Positions 1 through 5,485 of a stretch of DNA of 5,485 nucleotides are shown piece after piece; the first letter of the stretch is position 1, and every line of letters begins with the position of its first letter. A program made the translations under genes and the position numbers. The DNA comes from an uncultured Nitrospinaceae bacterium (lineage in GTDB: Bacteria; Nitrospinota; Nitrospinia; Nitrospinales; VA-1). The stretch lies in the NCBI GenBank assembly GCA_905182935.1, contig CAJJDL010000312.1, positions 1-5,485 on the forward strand. The letters run 5' to 3'. The notes under the pieces were generated by a model, which worked only from the letters and a program-made list of their open reading frames with translations, had not been told where the DNA came from and made no database searches.

Positions 1-193
1 CAGCAGCTAATAAGCCTTTGGACTCGCCTTGAATTGCTAAATTAATGATAGAAGAAAAACTTTTAACTGTCATTATCGCACCAACGCCAATAGCAATGCA
101 TATTATGAAAAATATAAATCTACGCCATGCACCAAGTGACTCCGCTAGAGCGATTGAGAGTAGTTGTTTAAATGTAAGGTGTCTTGTTTTCAT
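1..193 (-). CDS. ABC transporter permease, YbbP/FtsX type, N-terminal part only
   Basis: This is the first 64 residues of an integral membrane subunit of an ABC transporter; the gene runs off the left edge of the window. Reading the minus strand from ATG at 193-191 gives a short cytoplasmic N-terminus and the motif ESLGAWRRF (residues 18-26). One hydrophobic membrane segment follows at about residues 26-43, then an outward-facing stretch ending in GESKGLLAA (56-64). A WRRF motif before the first helix and a (D/E)xxxLLAAD-like stretch after it are what I expect of the large YbbP-type permeases of the FtsX/MacB superfamily. The start codon lies 3 bp after the stop of the ATPase gene, so the two are almost certainly co-transcribed and translationally coupled; no separate Shine-Dalgarno sequence is visible. 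Family placement rests on the N-terminus and the neighbours, since the periplasmic domain and remaining helices are outside the window. Confidence 0.82.
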   Translation of the reverse strand, partial: MKTRHLTFKQLLSIALAESLGAWRRFIFFIICIAIGVGAIMTVKSFSSIINLAIQGESKGLLAA

Positions 194-196
194 TGA

Positions 197-871
197 TTAA
201 GTTGGAATGGAGTCTTCAATTATTTTTCCGTCTCCCATGACGATGATCCGTTCTGCTTTTTGAGCAACGTCTTCTTCGTGGGTGACAAGTAATATTGTCG
301 CTTTTTTTTCGTGGTGGAGATTGGTCATTAGGTCTAGAACACGTTTGCTATTTTGTGAATCAAGATTCCCGGTTGGTTCATCAGCTAAAATAATATCGGG
401 TTGATTAACAAATGCTCGTGCGAGGCAAAGACGTTGTTGTTCTCCACCGGAAAGTTGAACCGGATAATGGTGATTACGCTTCGAAAGCCCTACAAGATTA
501 AGAAGGTCGATAGATTTTTTCTGCGCTCCGTTGGTCCCATTGAGTTCTGCTGAAAGAACGACATTCTCTAGTGCAGTGAGAGTTGGTATTAAATTAAAAT
601 TCTGAAAGATAAATCCGAAATGTTGACCTCGAAGTTCGGCAAGCGCATCTTCATTGAGTTTTGTGATATCCTGACCATCGATTATAATTTCCCCTTGAGT
701 GGGTTCGTCTAGTCCCGCAATTAGACTTAGGAGAGTTGTCTTGCCACTGCCCGACGCGCCAGTAATCGCTATAAATTGTCCAGTTGGAATAACAAGGTTG
801 ATCTCATTTAAGATATCTACCCTATGTCCGCCGCCGTAAAGAGATTTGTTTAGTCCGCTAACTTGAATCAC
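197..871 (-). CDS. ybbA: ABC transporter ATP-binding protein, YbbA/LolD type
   Basis: This cytoplasmic ATPase (224 residues) powers the adjacent permease. All nucleotide-binding elements are present in order: Walker A GASGSGKTT (38-46), Q-loop glutamine Q90, signature LSGGEQQR (140-147), Walker B ending in the catalytic glutamate E165 within ADEPTGNLD (163-171), and switch histidine H198. The ADEPTGNLD form and the short length are typical of the LolD/MacB/FtsE/YbbA group, which act mechanically on lipids or proteins rather than as classical importers. The specific ybbA assignment comes from the neighbours: a YbbP-like permease 3 bp downstream and a tesA-like gene divergently upstream, as in Escherichia coli. 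The start is GTG at 871-869; TTAAGG seven bases upstream is a good ribosome binding site and supports this start. LolD is the main alternative on sequence alone. Confidence 0.9.
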   Translation of the reverse strand: MIQVSGLNKSLYGGGHRVDILNEINLVIPTGQFIAITGASGSGKTTLLSLIAGLDEPTQGEIIIDGQDITKLNEDALAELRGQHFGFIFQNFNLIPTLTALENVVLSAELNGTNGAQKKSIDLLNLVGLSKRNHHYPVQLSGGEQQRLCLARAFVNQPDIILADEPTGNLDSQNSKRVLDLMTNLHHEKKATILLVTHEEDVAQKAERIIVMGDGKIIEDSIPT

Positions 872-878
872 AATAGAG

Positions 879-884
879 CCTTAA
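879..884 (-). promoter_or_regulatory. Shine-Dalgarno sequence of the ybbA-like gene
   Basis: On the minus strand this reads TTAAGG, spaced 7 bases before the GTG at 871-869. It is the clearest ribosome binding site in the window and decides the GTG start. It lies in the 13-bp gap between the two divergent starts, right next to the tesA start codon. Confidence 0.6.
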
Positions 885-1577
885 ATGGTTTTATGTATGA
901 TTATGAATATACGTTATGTTACTACTACCCGCAAAAAATTTAATACGGTTATATCAGCCCTTTTTTTGGTGTTATTTTTGTTTGTTTTTGTTCCTACGGT
1001 TGGGGGGTCTTCTCCAGTGATTCTTGCTTTTGGAAATAGCCTTACAGCAGGATTTGGAGTTCCAGATAATGAGAGTTATCCCTCGAGACTTCAGAATATT
1101 CTTATTCAGAATGGATACCCACATAAAGTCATTAATGCAGGAGTGAGTGGAGACACCACAGCAGGAGGACTTCGTCGGATAAAATGGTTAATGAAGCATA
1201 CTCCTGAAGTCGTCATTTTAGAACTAGGTGCAAATGATGGATTGCGAGGACTATCAATTAAGGCAATGGAGTTTAACTTAGATAAAATCATTGGTATTTG
1301 TGAGGAGCACGGAGCAAAGGTATTGTTGACAGGAATGAAGGTCCCGCCAAATTATGGAGAAGAATATACAGTCGAGTTTGAGAAAGTTTTTATCCGTTTG
1401 GCAGGAAAATATGATCTATCACTTGTACCCTTTTTTTTGAAGGGCGTTGCTGGAGTAAGAGAGCATACTCAGCCAGATGGTATTCACCCTCTAGGATCAG
1501 GCTATTCGATTGTTGTGCAGACTATTTGGAAGTATTTGAAGCCGTTAATAGATACTAGTAGACAAACTAAACTTTAA
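885..1577 (+). CDS. tesA: TesA-like periplasmic SGNH hydrolase (arylesterase / acyl-CoA thioesterase I family)
   Basis: This secreted ester or thioester hydrolase has 230 residues. The N-terminus has basic residues (R10, R16, K17, K18), a hydrophobic core (about 22-39) and small residues VGGSS, a classical signal peptide without a lipobox cysteine; the mature protein should be periplasmic. By alignment from memory with E. coli TesA (Ser10, Gly44, Asn73, Asp154, His157), the catalytic residues are S52 in GNSLTAGFG, G89 in NAGVSGDTT, N117 in ELGANDGLRG, and D198 and H201 in PDGIHP. The usual GDSL aspartate is N51. The block PPNYGEEY (154-161) resembles the TesA switch-loop region. It is divergent from the ybbA-like gene, as in E. 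coli, and probably works with that transporter. The start is uncertain: in-frame ATGs at 885, 897 and 903 all lack a convincing Shine-Dalgarno sequence and would leave a working signal peptide. True substrates cannot be told from sequence. Confidence 0.92.
   Translation: MVLCMIMNIRYVTTTRKKFNTVISALFLVLFLFVFVPTVGGSSPVILAFGNSLTAGFGVPDNESYPSRLQNILIQNGYPHKVINAGVSGDTTAGGLRRIKWLMKHTPEVVILELGANDGLRGLSIKAMEFNLDKIIGICEEHGAKVLLTGMKVPPNYGEEYTVEFEKVFIRLAGKYDLSLVPFFLKGVAGVREHTQPDGIHPLGSGYSIVVQTIWKYLKPLIDTSRQTKL
906..934 (-). promoter_or_regulatory. candidate promoter for the ybbA-ybbP-like operon
   Basis: On the minus strand, TTGCGG (934-929) is followed after exactly 17 bp by TATATT (911-906), which matches five of six positions of the sigma-70 -10 consensus; the -35 matches only three of six. 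Transcription would start near 899, leaving a leader of about 28 bases that includes the TTAAGG site. The promoter would lie inside the 5' coding region of the divergent tesA-like gene. This is inferred from sequence alone, and AT-rich DNA yields such matches by chance. Confidence 0.35.
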
Positions 1578-1585
1578 GCTTAGGA

Positions 1586-2692
1586 TTAAAATAAGTTATC
1601 TATGTGTTGCATGAGCTGCTTATAACAGAATCCTTCTCGTAATACTTTGCGGGCTGCATCGTAGCCTTCCTGAAATGAAAGACCAAAGCCAGATAAATGA
1701 AAAAGAGTTCCAGCTTGGCAGGCGATAAGAGGGGCAGCAGGGCCTGTTCCATTTTTGAGGGCAGATTCCCCCCACTCCACCAATTTGGGCAAGTCGTATT
1801 CTTCTGATTTCAAGGCTTTATAATTGCTCTCAATCTCAGAGGTGGTTTCATCAGAAAACATTGTACTAATGTGACATACAACCTCTTCAGCTTTTTCTTT
1901 TCCAGACTCAATAAAAACTTTAGCAGGTTTATGTACGCCATAAAGTGTAGTTCCTTCAGCACCGTTTCCTACCATTGTAAGGTTGAATTTACTCCGTTTC
2001 GCGACCTCGAGCATTGAGTTTTCGTATCCACGATGAAAATAACTTGTAGCAAGATAATTGCCCCCAGTCTCGGCTTCCAGAGGCATGAGAATTTTTTCCA
2101 TGGTTGATAGCATAGTCCGTTTAACAATTTCTATCCTCAAATCTCTTAATTTTTCAAGTAGAGGATGTGTTTCTTGCATATTGATGTATCCAAACTGAAA
2201 CTGTTTTATAAGTTGTATCCGCTGCCTGCGGTTACCTTGAGGAGTAATTCCATAATGCTTATTGAGAATATCTTCGAAGGTAAGTCCAAACTTTGGTGGT
2301 AGCGATGGTGCTGAATGCCCATAAGTAGGCAGTCCTATAGCAGCAAGTACCGGGATAGTGTAAAACCCAAAATATGGTGCTCTATTGAAGCCGTCGAACG
2401 GATCAGCAATTTGTAGTAGGTGGTCCAACTGGATTGGATTTCGAATTGTGGTTTTATCCATGGCTTTCCAGTAGCCAATATTTTCTTCCAATGTCTCCAA
2501 CTTCATTCTGGCAGCAATAAGAAATATAGCTGATCGTATTTTGGATACTTCTTCTCTTAGAATTAGAGTTAATGCGTCTTCCGCTTCCGCTTCGGAGAGA
2601 TCTTTGCTCATTTTAGGGCCTGTCGCAATCTTTTGGAGGTAAGCCTCCATTCGGCTATCAACGAGACTGGATTCGTAAAGGTTTTTTTTCAT
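1586..2692 (-). CDS. TrpD-fold (anthranilate phosphoribosyltransferase-like) protein lacking the canonical PRPP motifs
   Basis: This is a 368-residue soluble protein, similar in size to TrpD. Residues about 15-80 resemble the helical N-terminal domain of the TrpD/nucleoside phosphorylase class (LSEAEAEDALTLIL, then IFLIAARMKLETLEE). After it comes DPFDGFNR (97-104) and a stretch ending KFGLTFEDIL where TrpD has its GTGGDG and KHGNR motifs. HPLLEKLRDLRIEIVKRT (176-193) corresponds to the TrpD segment HPAMRxVxxVRxELGxRT, and YFHRGYENSMLEVAKRSKF with VGNGAEGT (241-248) to the following domain. The fold looks TrpD-like, but loss of the PRPP-binding glycine loop and of KHGNR argues against anthranilate phosphoribosyltransferase activity; a related transferase or nucleic-acid-binding role (compare TrpD2/YbiB) is possible. 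The ATG at 2692 has no Shine-Dalgarno sequence and is followed at once by eight A; M15 or M28 are alternative starts. The gene converges with tesA, with 8 bp between the stops, and diverges from the radical SAM gene. Confidence 0.72.
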   Translation of the reverse strand: MKKNLYESSLVDSRMEAYLQKIATGPKMSKDLSEAEAEDALTLILREEVSKIRSAIFLIAARMKLETLEENIGYWKAMDKTTIRNPIQLDHLLQIADPFDGFNRAPYFGFYTIPVLAAIGLPTYGHSAPSLPPKFGLTFEDILNKHYGITPQGNRRQRIQLIKQFQFGYINMQETHPLLEKLRDLRIEIVKRTMLSTMEKILMPLEAETGGNYLATSYFHRGYENSMLEVAKRSKFNLTMVGNGAEGTTLYGVHKPAKVFIESGKEKAEEVVCHISTMFSDETTSEIESNYKALKSEEYDLPKLVEWGESALKNGTGPAAPLIACQAGTLFHLSGFGLSFQEGYDAARKVLREGFCYKQLMQHIDNLF

Positions 2693-2766
2693 TTTTAGTA
2701 GGGGAAATGGCTATATTTATGTACACTGAAACATTATAGAGTCAAACCTCGATATTAAAGAAAAAA
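2693..2766. promoter_or_regulatory. divergent intergenic region with a candidate -10 box
   Basis: This 74-bp AT-rich gap is the only space for promoters of the TrpD-like gene (leftward) and the radical SAM gene (rightward). A perfect TATAAT lies on the minus strand at 2738-2733 and would give a leader of about 33 bases for the TrpD-like gene, but no good -35 box sits upstream of it. On the plus strand the overlapping TATAGA (2735-2740) is only a weak -10 match. Neither gene shows a strong Shine-Dalgarno sequence; the plus-strand start is preceded by the A-rich TTAAAGAAAAAA. Confidence 0.35.
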
Positions 2767-4485
2767 ATGATCCAAACTGATAGTGCTCATACAATAAATA
2801 CACTAGCATCTTGCGCAGATCCAGTTCGCGTTTTACTGGTTTATCCTAACTCGAAAGATGTTGCTCTAGCTAATTTAGGTTTTCAGCGAGTACATACTCT
2901 GTTGAATCAGATTAGTGAAGTCGAATGCGATCATTATAGTTTGCCTGTGGGTTGGTCTTCGGATGTGCAAGAACTGGAACCATCTTCTATACTATCCCAT
3001 GAATGGAATTGGCCTTTAGATCAATTTGATGTGATTGCGTTTTCTATTTCATTCGAACCAGATTATTTAAATGCAGCCCTCATTTTAAAATATTTTGGTA
3101 TTCCATTAGAGAGGTCAGAACGTGATGCTTCGCATCCTTTGGTTCTAGCTGGAGGGTCTGCAGTTTTTATAAATCCTGAACCCTTGGCCGATTGTGTTGA
3201 TGCTTTTTTTATTGGGGAAGGCGAAGGGCTGGCTGAACCGTTTTTTAAATTATTTAGAGAAAACCAATATAAGGATACGCTCGAGTTCTTAAAAAGTGCA
3301 GCAAAGATTTCAGGCATTTATGTACCCCAATTTTACCACCAGGAATACCAAGGGGACAATATGGTTCAATTTAAGGCCGATCCCGGGGCATTTGAAAGAG
3401 TCGAGCGCCATTGGGTAAAAGAAGGCTCTCCTGATTTGTGCACACATTCTGTTTTACATGATGAGGTTTCCACCTTCAAAGATATGTCTCTAATGGAGGT
3501 GACGCGTGGGTGCATATGGGCTTGTCGGTTTTGTACTGCTGGATTTATTTATCGTCCACCGCGACTTCCCGACTTAAAACTTACCTACAATTCTCTTGAA
3601 CGCGTGTTGGCGGAACAAGGGAAGACAGTTTCGACGGTAGGCCTTGTGGGTCCATCAGTTACCGACCATCCTGACATTTTATCTTTAGCTCGAAAAATCG
3701 TGGAAGATGGTAAGAAAATTTCATTTTCGTCCTTAAGAATGGAAACCCTGACGGATGAACTTGTTGATTTGATTCAGAAAAGTGGACAAAAAACTTTAAC
3801 GGTTGCAGTGGATGGTCCATCAGAGAGAATGCGTCGTGTTATCAATAAGCAGGCTACAGATGATTTTATTGTGGAGAAATGTAAGTTTCTGACGGAGAAG
3901 GGCATTCTTCATTTAAAAATCTATTCTATCATCGGGTTACCGGGGGAAACAGATGAGGATATTGATCATTTCATTTCCTTAGTTGAGCGAGTTATGAAAA
4001 CATATATTTCTACTTGCAGTGAACGCGGAAATATAGGGAAGGTGACCATTGGACTAAGCCCGCTAATACCTAAACCTGGTACCCCTTTTCAGTGGCACCC
4101 GATGGAGCCTGTTCGAAGTTTGAAGAAAAAGTTTATGAGAATTCGTAAGGCTCTGGGACGTCTACCTCATATAAAATTAAGTTTTGGTTCCCCAAACGAG
4201 GCATACCTGCAGACTTATTTGTCGAGAGGAGACCGTAGAGTCTTGTCTTTTTTTAAAACCTACCTTGCTAATGGGCACAATGAAAAAAAAGCATTACTGG
4301 AGAGTAGTCCTTCAGCGGATTCCTTTGTCTATCGGCAATACGGTAAGGATGATATTTTGCCATGGGATGTTGTCGACCATGGATATAAAAATGATTTTCT
4401 ATGGAGTGATTATCAACGTGGGTTAAAAGAAGGTGTCACCCCAGTTTGTGACACAGCAGTTTGTAAGATTTGTGGAATTTGCTAG
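2767..4485 (+). CDS. B12-binding-domain radical SAM protein, TIGR03960-like
   Basis: This is a 572-residue radical SAM protein of unknown reaction. Residues about 20-150 form a Rossmann-like B12-binding-type domain (VRVLLVYPN, FDVIAFSISFEPDYLNAALIL, PLVLAGGSAVFINPEPL, DAFFIGEGE). The usual cobalamin-ligating DxHxxG motif is absent, so cobalamin binding is doubtful. The catalytic core has C249, C253 and C256 in EVTRGCIWACRFCTAGFIYRP, which bind the [4Fe-4S] cluster that cleaves S-adenosylmethionine. Later landmarks are YSIIGLPGETDEDI (386-399), SPLIPKPGTPFQW (431-443) and SRGDRRV (486-492). The protein ends in C561-x4-C566-x2-C569-x2-C572, a possible second iron-sulfur or metal site. The motif order, including LPWDVVDHG and the terminal Cys cluster, is what I recall of the uncharacterised TIGR03960 family; YgiQ/MiaB-type proteins are more distant alternatives. 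It is divergent from the TrpD-like gene and 57 bp upstream of the phosphatidyltransferase gene. Confidence 0.87.
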   Translation: MIQTDSAHTINTLASCADPVRVLLVYPNSKDVALANLGFQRVHTLLNQISEVECDHYSLPVGWSSDVQELEPSSILSHEWNWPLDQFDVIAFSISFEPDYLNAALILKYFGIPLERSERDASHPLVLAGGSAVFINPEPLADCVDAFFIGEGEGLAEPFFKLFRENQYKDTLEFLKSAAKISGIYVPQFYHQEYQGDNMVQFKADPGAFERVERHWVKEGSPDLCTHSVLHDEVSTFKDMSLMEVTRGCIWACRFCTAGFIYRPPRLPDLKLTYNSLERVLAEQGKTVSTVGLVGPSVTDHPDILSLARKIVEDGKKISFSSLRMETLTDELVDLIQKSGQKTLTVAVDGPSERMRRVINKQATDDFIVEKCKFLTEKGILHLKIYSIIGLPGETDEDIDHFISLVERVMKTYISTCSERGNIGKVTIGLSPLIPKPGTPFQWHPMEPVRSLKKKFMRIRKALGRLPHIKLSFGSPNEAYLQTYLSRGDRRVLSFFKTYLANGHNEKKALLESSPSADSFVYRQYGKDDILPWDVVDHGYKNDFLWSDYQRGLKEGVTPVCDTAVCKICGIC

Positions 4486-4542
4486 ACAAACTTTCCCCGG
4501 TATAAGAGTAATTATATTTCAACTTTGAAAGATCGGTTCAAG

Positions 4543-5427
4543 ATGTCCTTTGATATTGAGAGGATGAATAAGCTTCCCCCAGAAGCACGTTTTTTTGATA
4601 TTAATGAACTTTGGTATTATCCTAATCGGTGGGTTGTTAAATTTTTATATCCACTGCCGGTCACCCCAAATCAGGTTACCATTGCTTCCCTAGTTGCAGG
4701 ACTTGTCTCAGTTGGATTTTATATGATTGAGTCTAGTGTTGGGTTAATTTTTGGGGCTTTATTCTTATATTTAAAAATATTTTTAGATAATGTTGATGGG
4801 AATTTAGGGCGAGTAAGGGGAGAGGTATCACGTTTGGGAAGATTTCTTGATTCTCTGACTGATTTCATGATCAGTTTTTTAATATACCTTGTTTTAACTT
4901 CAAGACTGGTTAATGAAACAGGCGATTCTATATATTGGTTTTTGGGAGTTTTAGCATTATTGAGTTGTTTGTTGCATTGTTCATATTTTGTGTTCTATCT
5001 AGTTCAATATACTTCAAATGTAGGTGCCTATTTTTACAACAGAACAGATGAGCATATTAGTAAAGAAGATAGTGAAGCTTATGATAAGGGTGATCTTTCA
5101 AAGCTCGTTTACTCGCTACAGTGTTGTCATGTTTTTTTATACGGGTGGCAGGACAAGGCTATTGAACACTTTGACAGCTTAAGCAAAAAGCTTAGGTTTG
5201 GAAGAGAACGTCAGAGTTTTTTGGAAGCAGAGTGGTATGCCAATAAAAATTTTCTTACTATGATAAGCCCATTATGTCTATGCACCAATAACGTTTTATT
5301 AGTCATGTTTTCCTTGATCGATGAAATAGAGCTGGGATTTTTTTTTATCGTAGTTATTGGGAATTTTTATTTGGTTGGGTTGCAGGGGTGGAAAATTTTC
5401 AAACCCAGAAATAGTTTTTTTATTTAG
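4543..5427 (+). CDS. CDP-alcohol phosphatidyltransferase family membrane protein
   Basis: This inner-membrane enzyme is predicted to transfer a phospho-lipid (or phospho-polyol) group from a CDP-linked donor to an alcohol. Counting from the ATG at 4543 (294 residues), the family motif is complete: D82, D85, G86, R90, G99, D103 and D107, spaced DxxDGxxxR-x8-GxxxDxxxD. The usual alanine before R90 is glycine (G89). VTPNQVT (40-46) before the first helix is also typical of the family. Hydrophobic segments lie at about 43-62, 66-81, 107-121, 131-156, 237-258 and 262-282. Residues about 158-235 are mostly polar and longer than I expect for a minimal enzyme; the acceptor cannot be assigned. A TTG at 4525 would add six residues (MKDRFK), but I prefer the ATG since neither has a good Shine-Dalgarno sequence. 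It may be co-transcribed with the radical SAM gene, as no terminator is visible in the 57-bp gap. Confidence 0.85.
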   Translation: MSFDIERMNKLPPEARFFDINELWYYPNRWVVKFLYPLPVTPNQVTIASLVAGLVSVGFYMIESSVGLIFGALFLYLKIFLDNVDGNLGRVRGEVSRLGRFLDSLTDFMISFLIYLVLTSRLVNETGDSIYWFLGVLALLSCLLHCSYFVFYLVQYTSNVGAYFYNRTDEHISKEDSEAYDKGDLSKLVYSLQCCHVFLYGWQDKAIEHFDSLSKKLRFGRERQSFLEAEWYANKNFLTMISPLCLCTNNVLLVMFSLIDEIELGFFFIVVIGNFYLVGLQGWKIFKPRNSFFI

Positions 5428-5485
5428 AAAAATGGTTATGTTTGATTTTTAGTTCATGCTAAAGTCTATTCCTTTGTTTTTCATG

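Noticed and set aside
1106..1291. 61-codon minus-strand reading frame inside the tesA-like gene
   Set aside because: It lies opposite the catalytic core of a clearly conserved enzyme and shows no recognisable domain or ribosome binding site.
1571..1590. TAAGCTTA palindrome at the tesA / TrpD-like convergent junction as a terminator
   Set aside because: The stem is too short and AT-rich, and no loop or flanking T-tract is present on either strand.
3063..3317. 84-codon minus-strand reading frame inside the radical SAM gene
   Set aside because: It is antisense to a conserved domain, with a low-complexity serine- and proline-rich product typical of shadow frames.
4184..4426. 80-codon plus-strand frame overlapping the 3' part of the radical SAM gene
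   Set aside because: The main frame here encodes conserved landmarks (SRGDRR and LPWDVVDHG), so the overlapping frame is a by-product.
4486..4542. CTTTC...GAAAG inverted match in the gap before the phosphatidyltransferase gene
   Set aside because: A five-base stem with a long loop and no T-run is not a credible terminator or riboswitch.
5456..5485. Possible start of a further gene (ATG followed by nine open codons to the window edge)
   Set aside because: Only ten codons are visible, it directly follows a stop in frame, and no ribosome binding site precedes it.

Overview
The window (5,485 bp, AT-rich by eye, dense genes, very short gaps) looks like a chromosomal segment of a Gram-negative bacterium. 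The main evidence is a periplasmic TesA-type esterase next to a YbbA/YbbP-type ABC transporter, a gene order known from Proteobacteria. The lineage cannot be fixed from this stretch alone. The divergent protein sequences and a YgiQ/TIGR03960-like radical SAM protein would fit a delta-proteobacterial, Nitrospinota-like or similar environmental lineage, but that is a guess. I saw no insertion sequence, tRNA, rRNA, CRISPR array or phage gene.

Left block (1-1577): a minus-strand pair encodes an FtsX/MacB-type permease (ybbP-like, cut by the window edge after 64 residues) and its ATPase (ybbA-like). A TesA-like SGNH hydrolase is transcribed divergently, with only 13 bp between the two start codons. 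The hydrolase has an N-terminal signal sequence and all five catalytic or oxyanion residues of TesA, but its GDSL box reads GNSL. These three genes probably form one functional unit in which the transporter presents a membrane-derived lipid-like substrate to the periplasmic esterase.

Middle block (1586-4485): a minus-strand gene, convergent with tesA, encodes a protein with the fold signature of anthranilate phosphoribosyltransferase (TrpD) but without its phosphoribosyl-pyrophosphate-binding motifs. It is divided by a 74-bp divergent intergenic region from a 572-residue radical SAM protein of the B12-binding-domain type. That protein carries a CxxxCxxC cluster and a second four-cysteine cluster at its extreme C-terminus. 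Neither protein has a function I can name. Their divergent pairing makes them the least explained part of the window.

Right block (4486-5485): a plus-strand CDP-alcohol phosphatidyltransferase with an intact catalytic aspartate motif follows the radical SAM gene by 57 bp, possibly in the same transcript. It has an unusual stretch of about 75 residues between its membrane segments. The last 58 bp hold no gene I can support.
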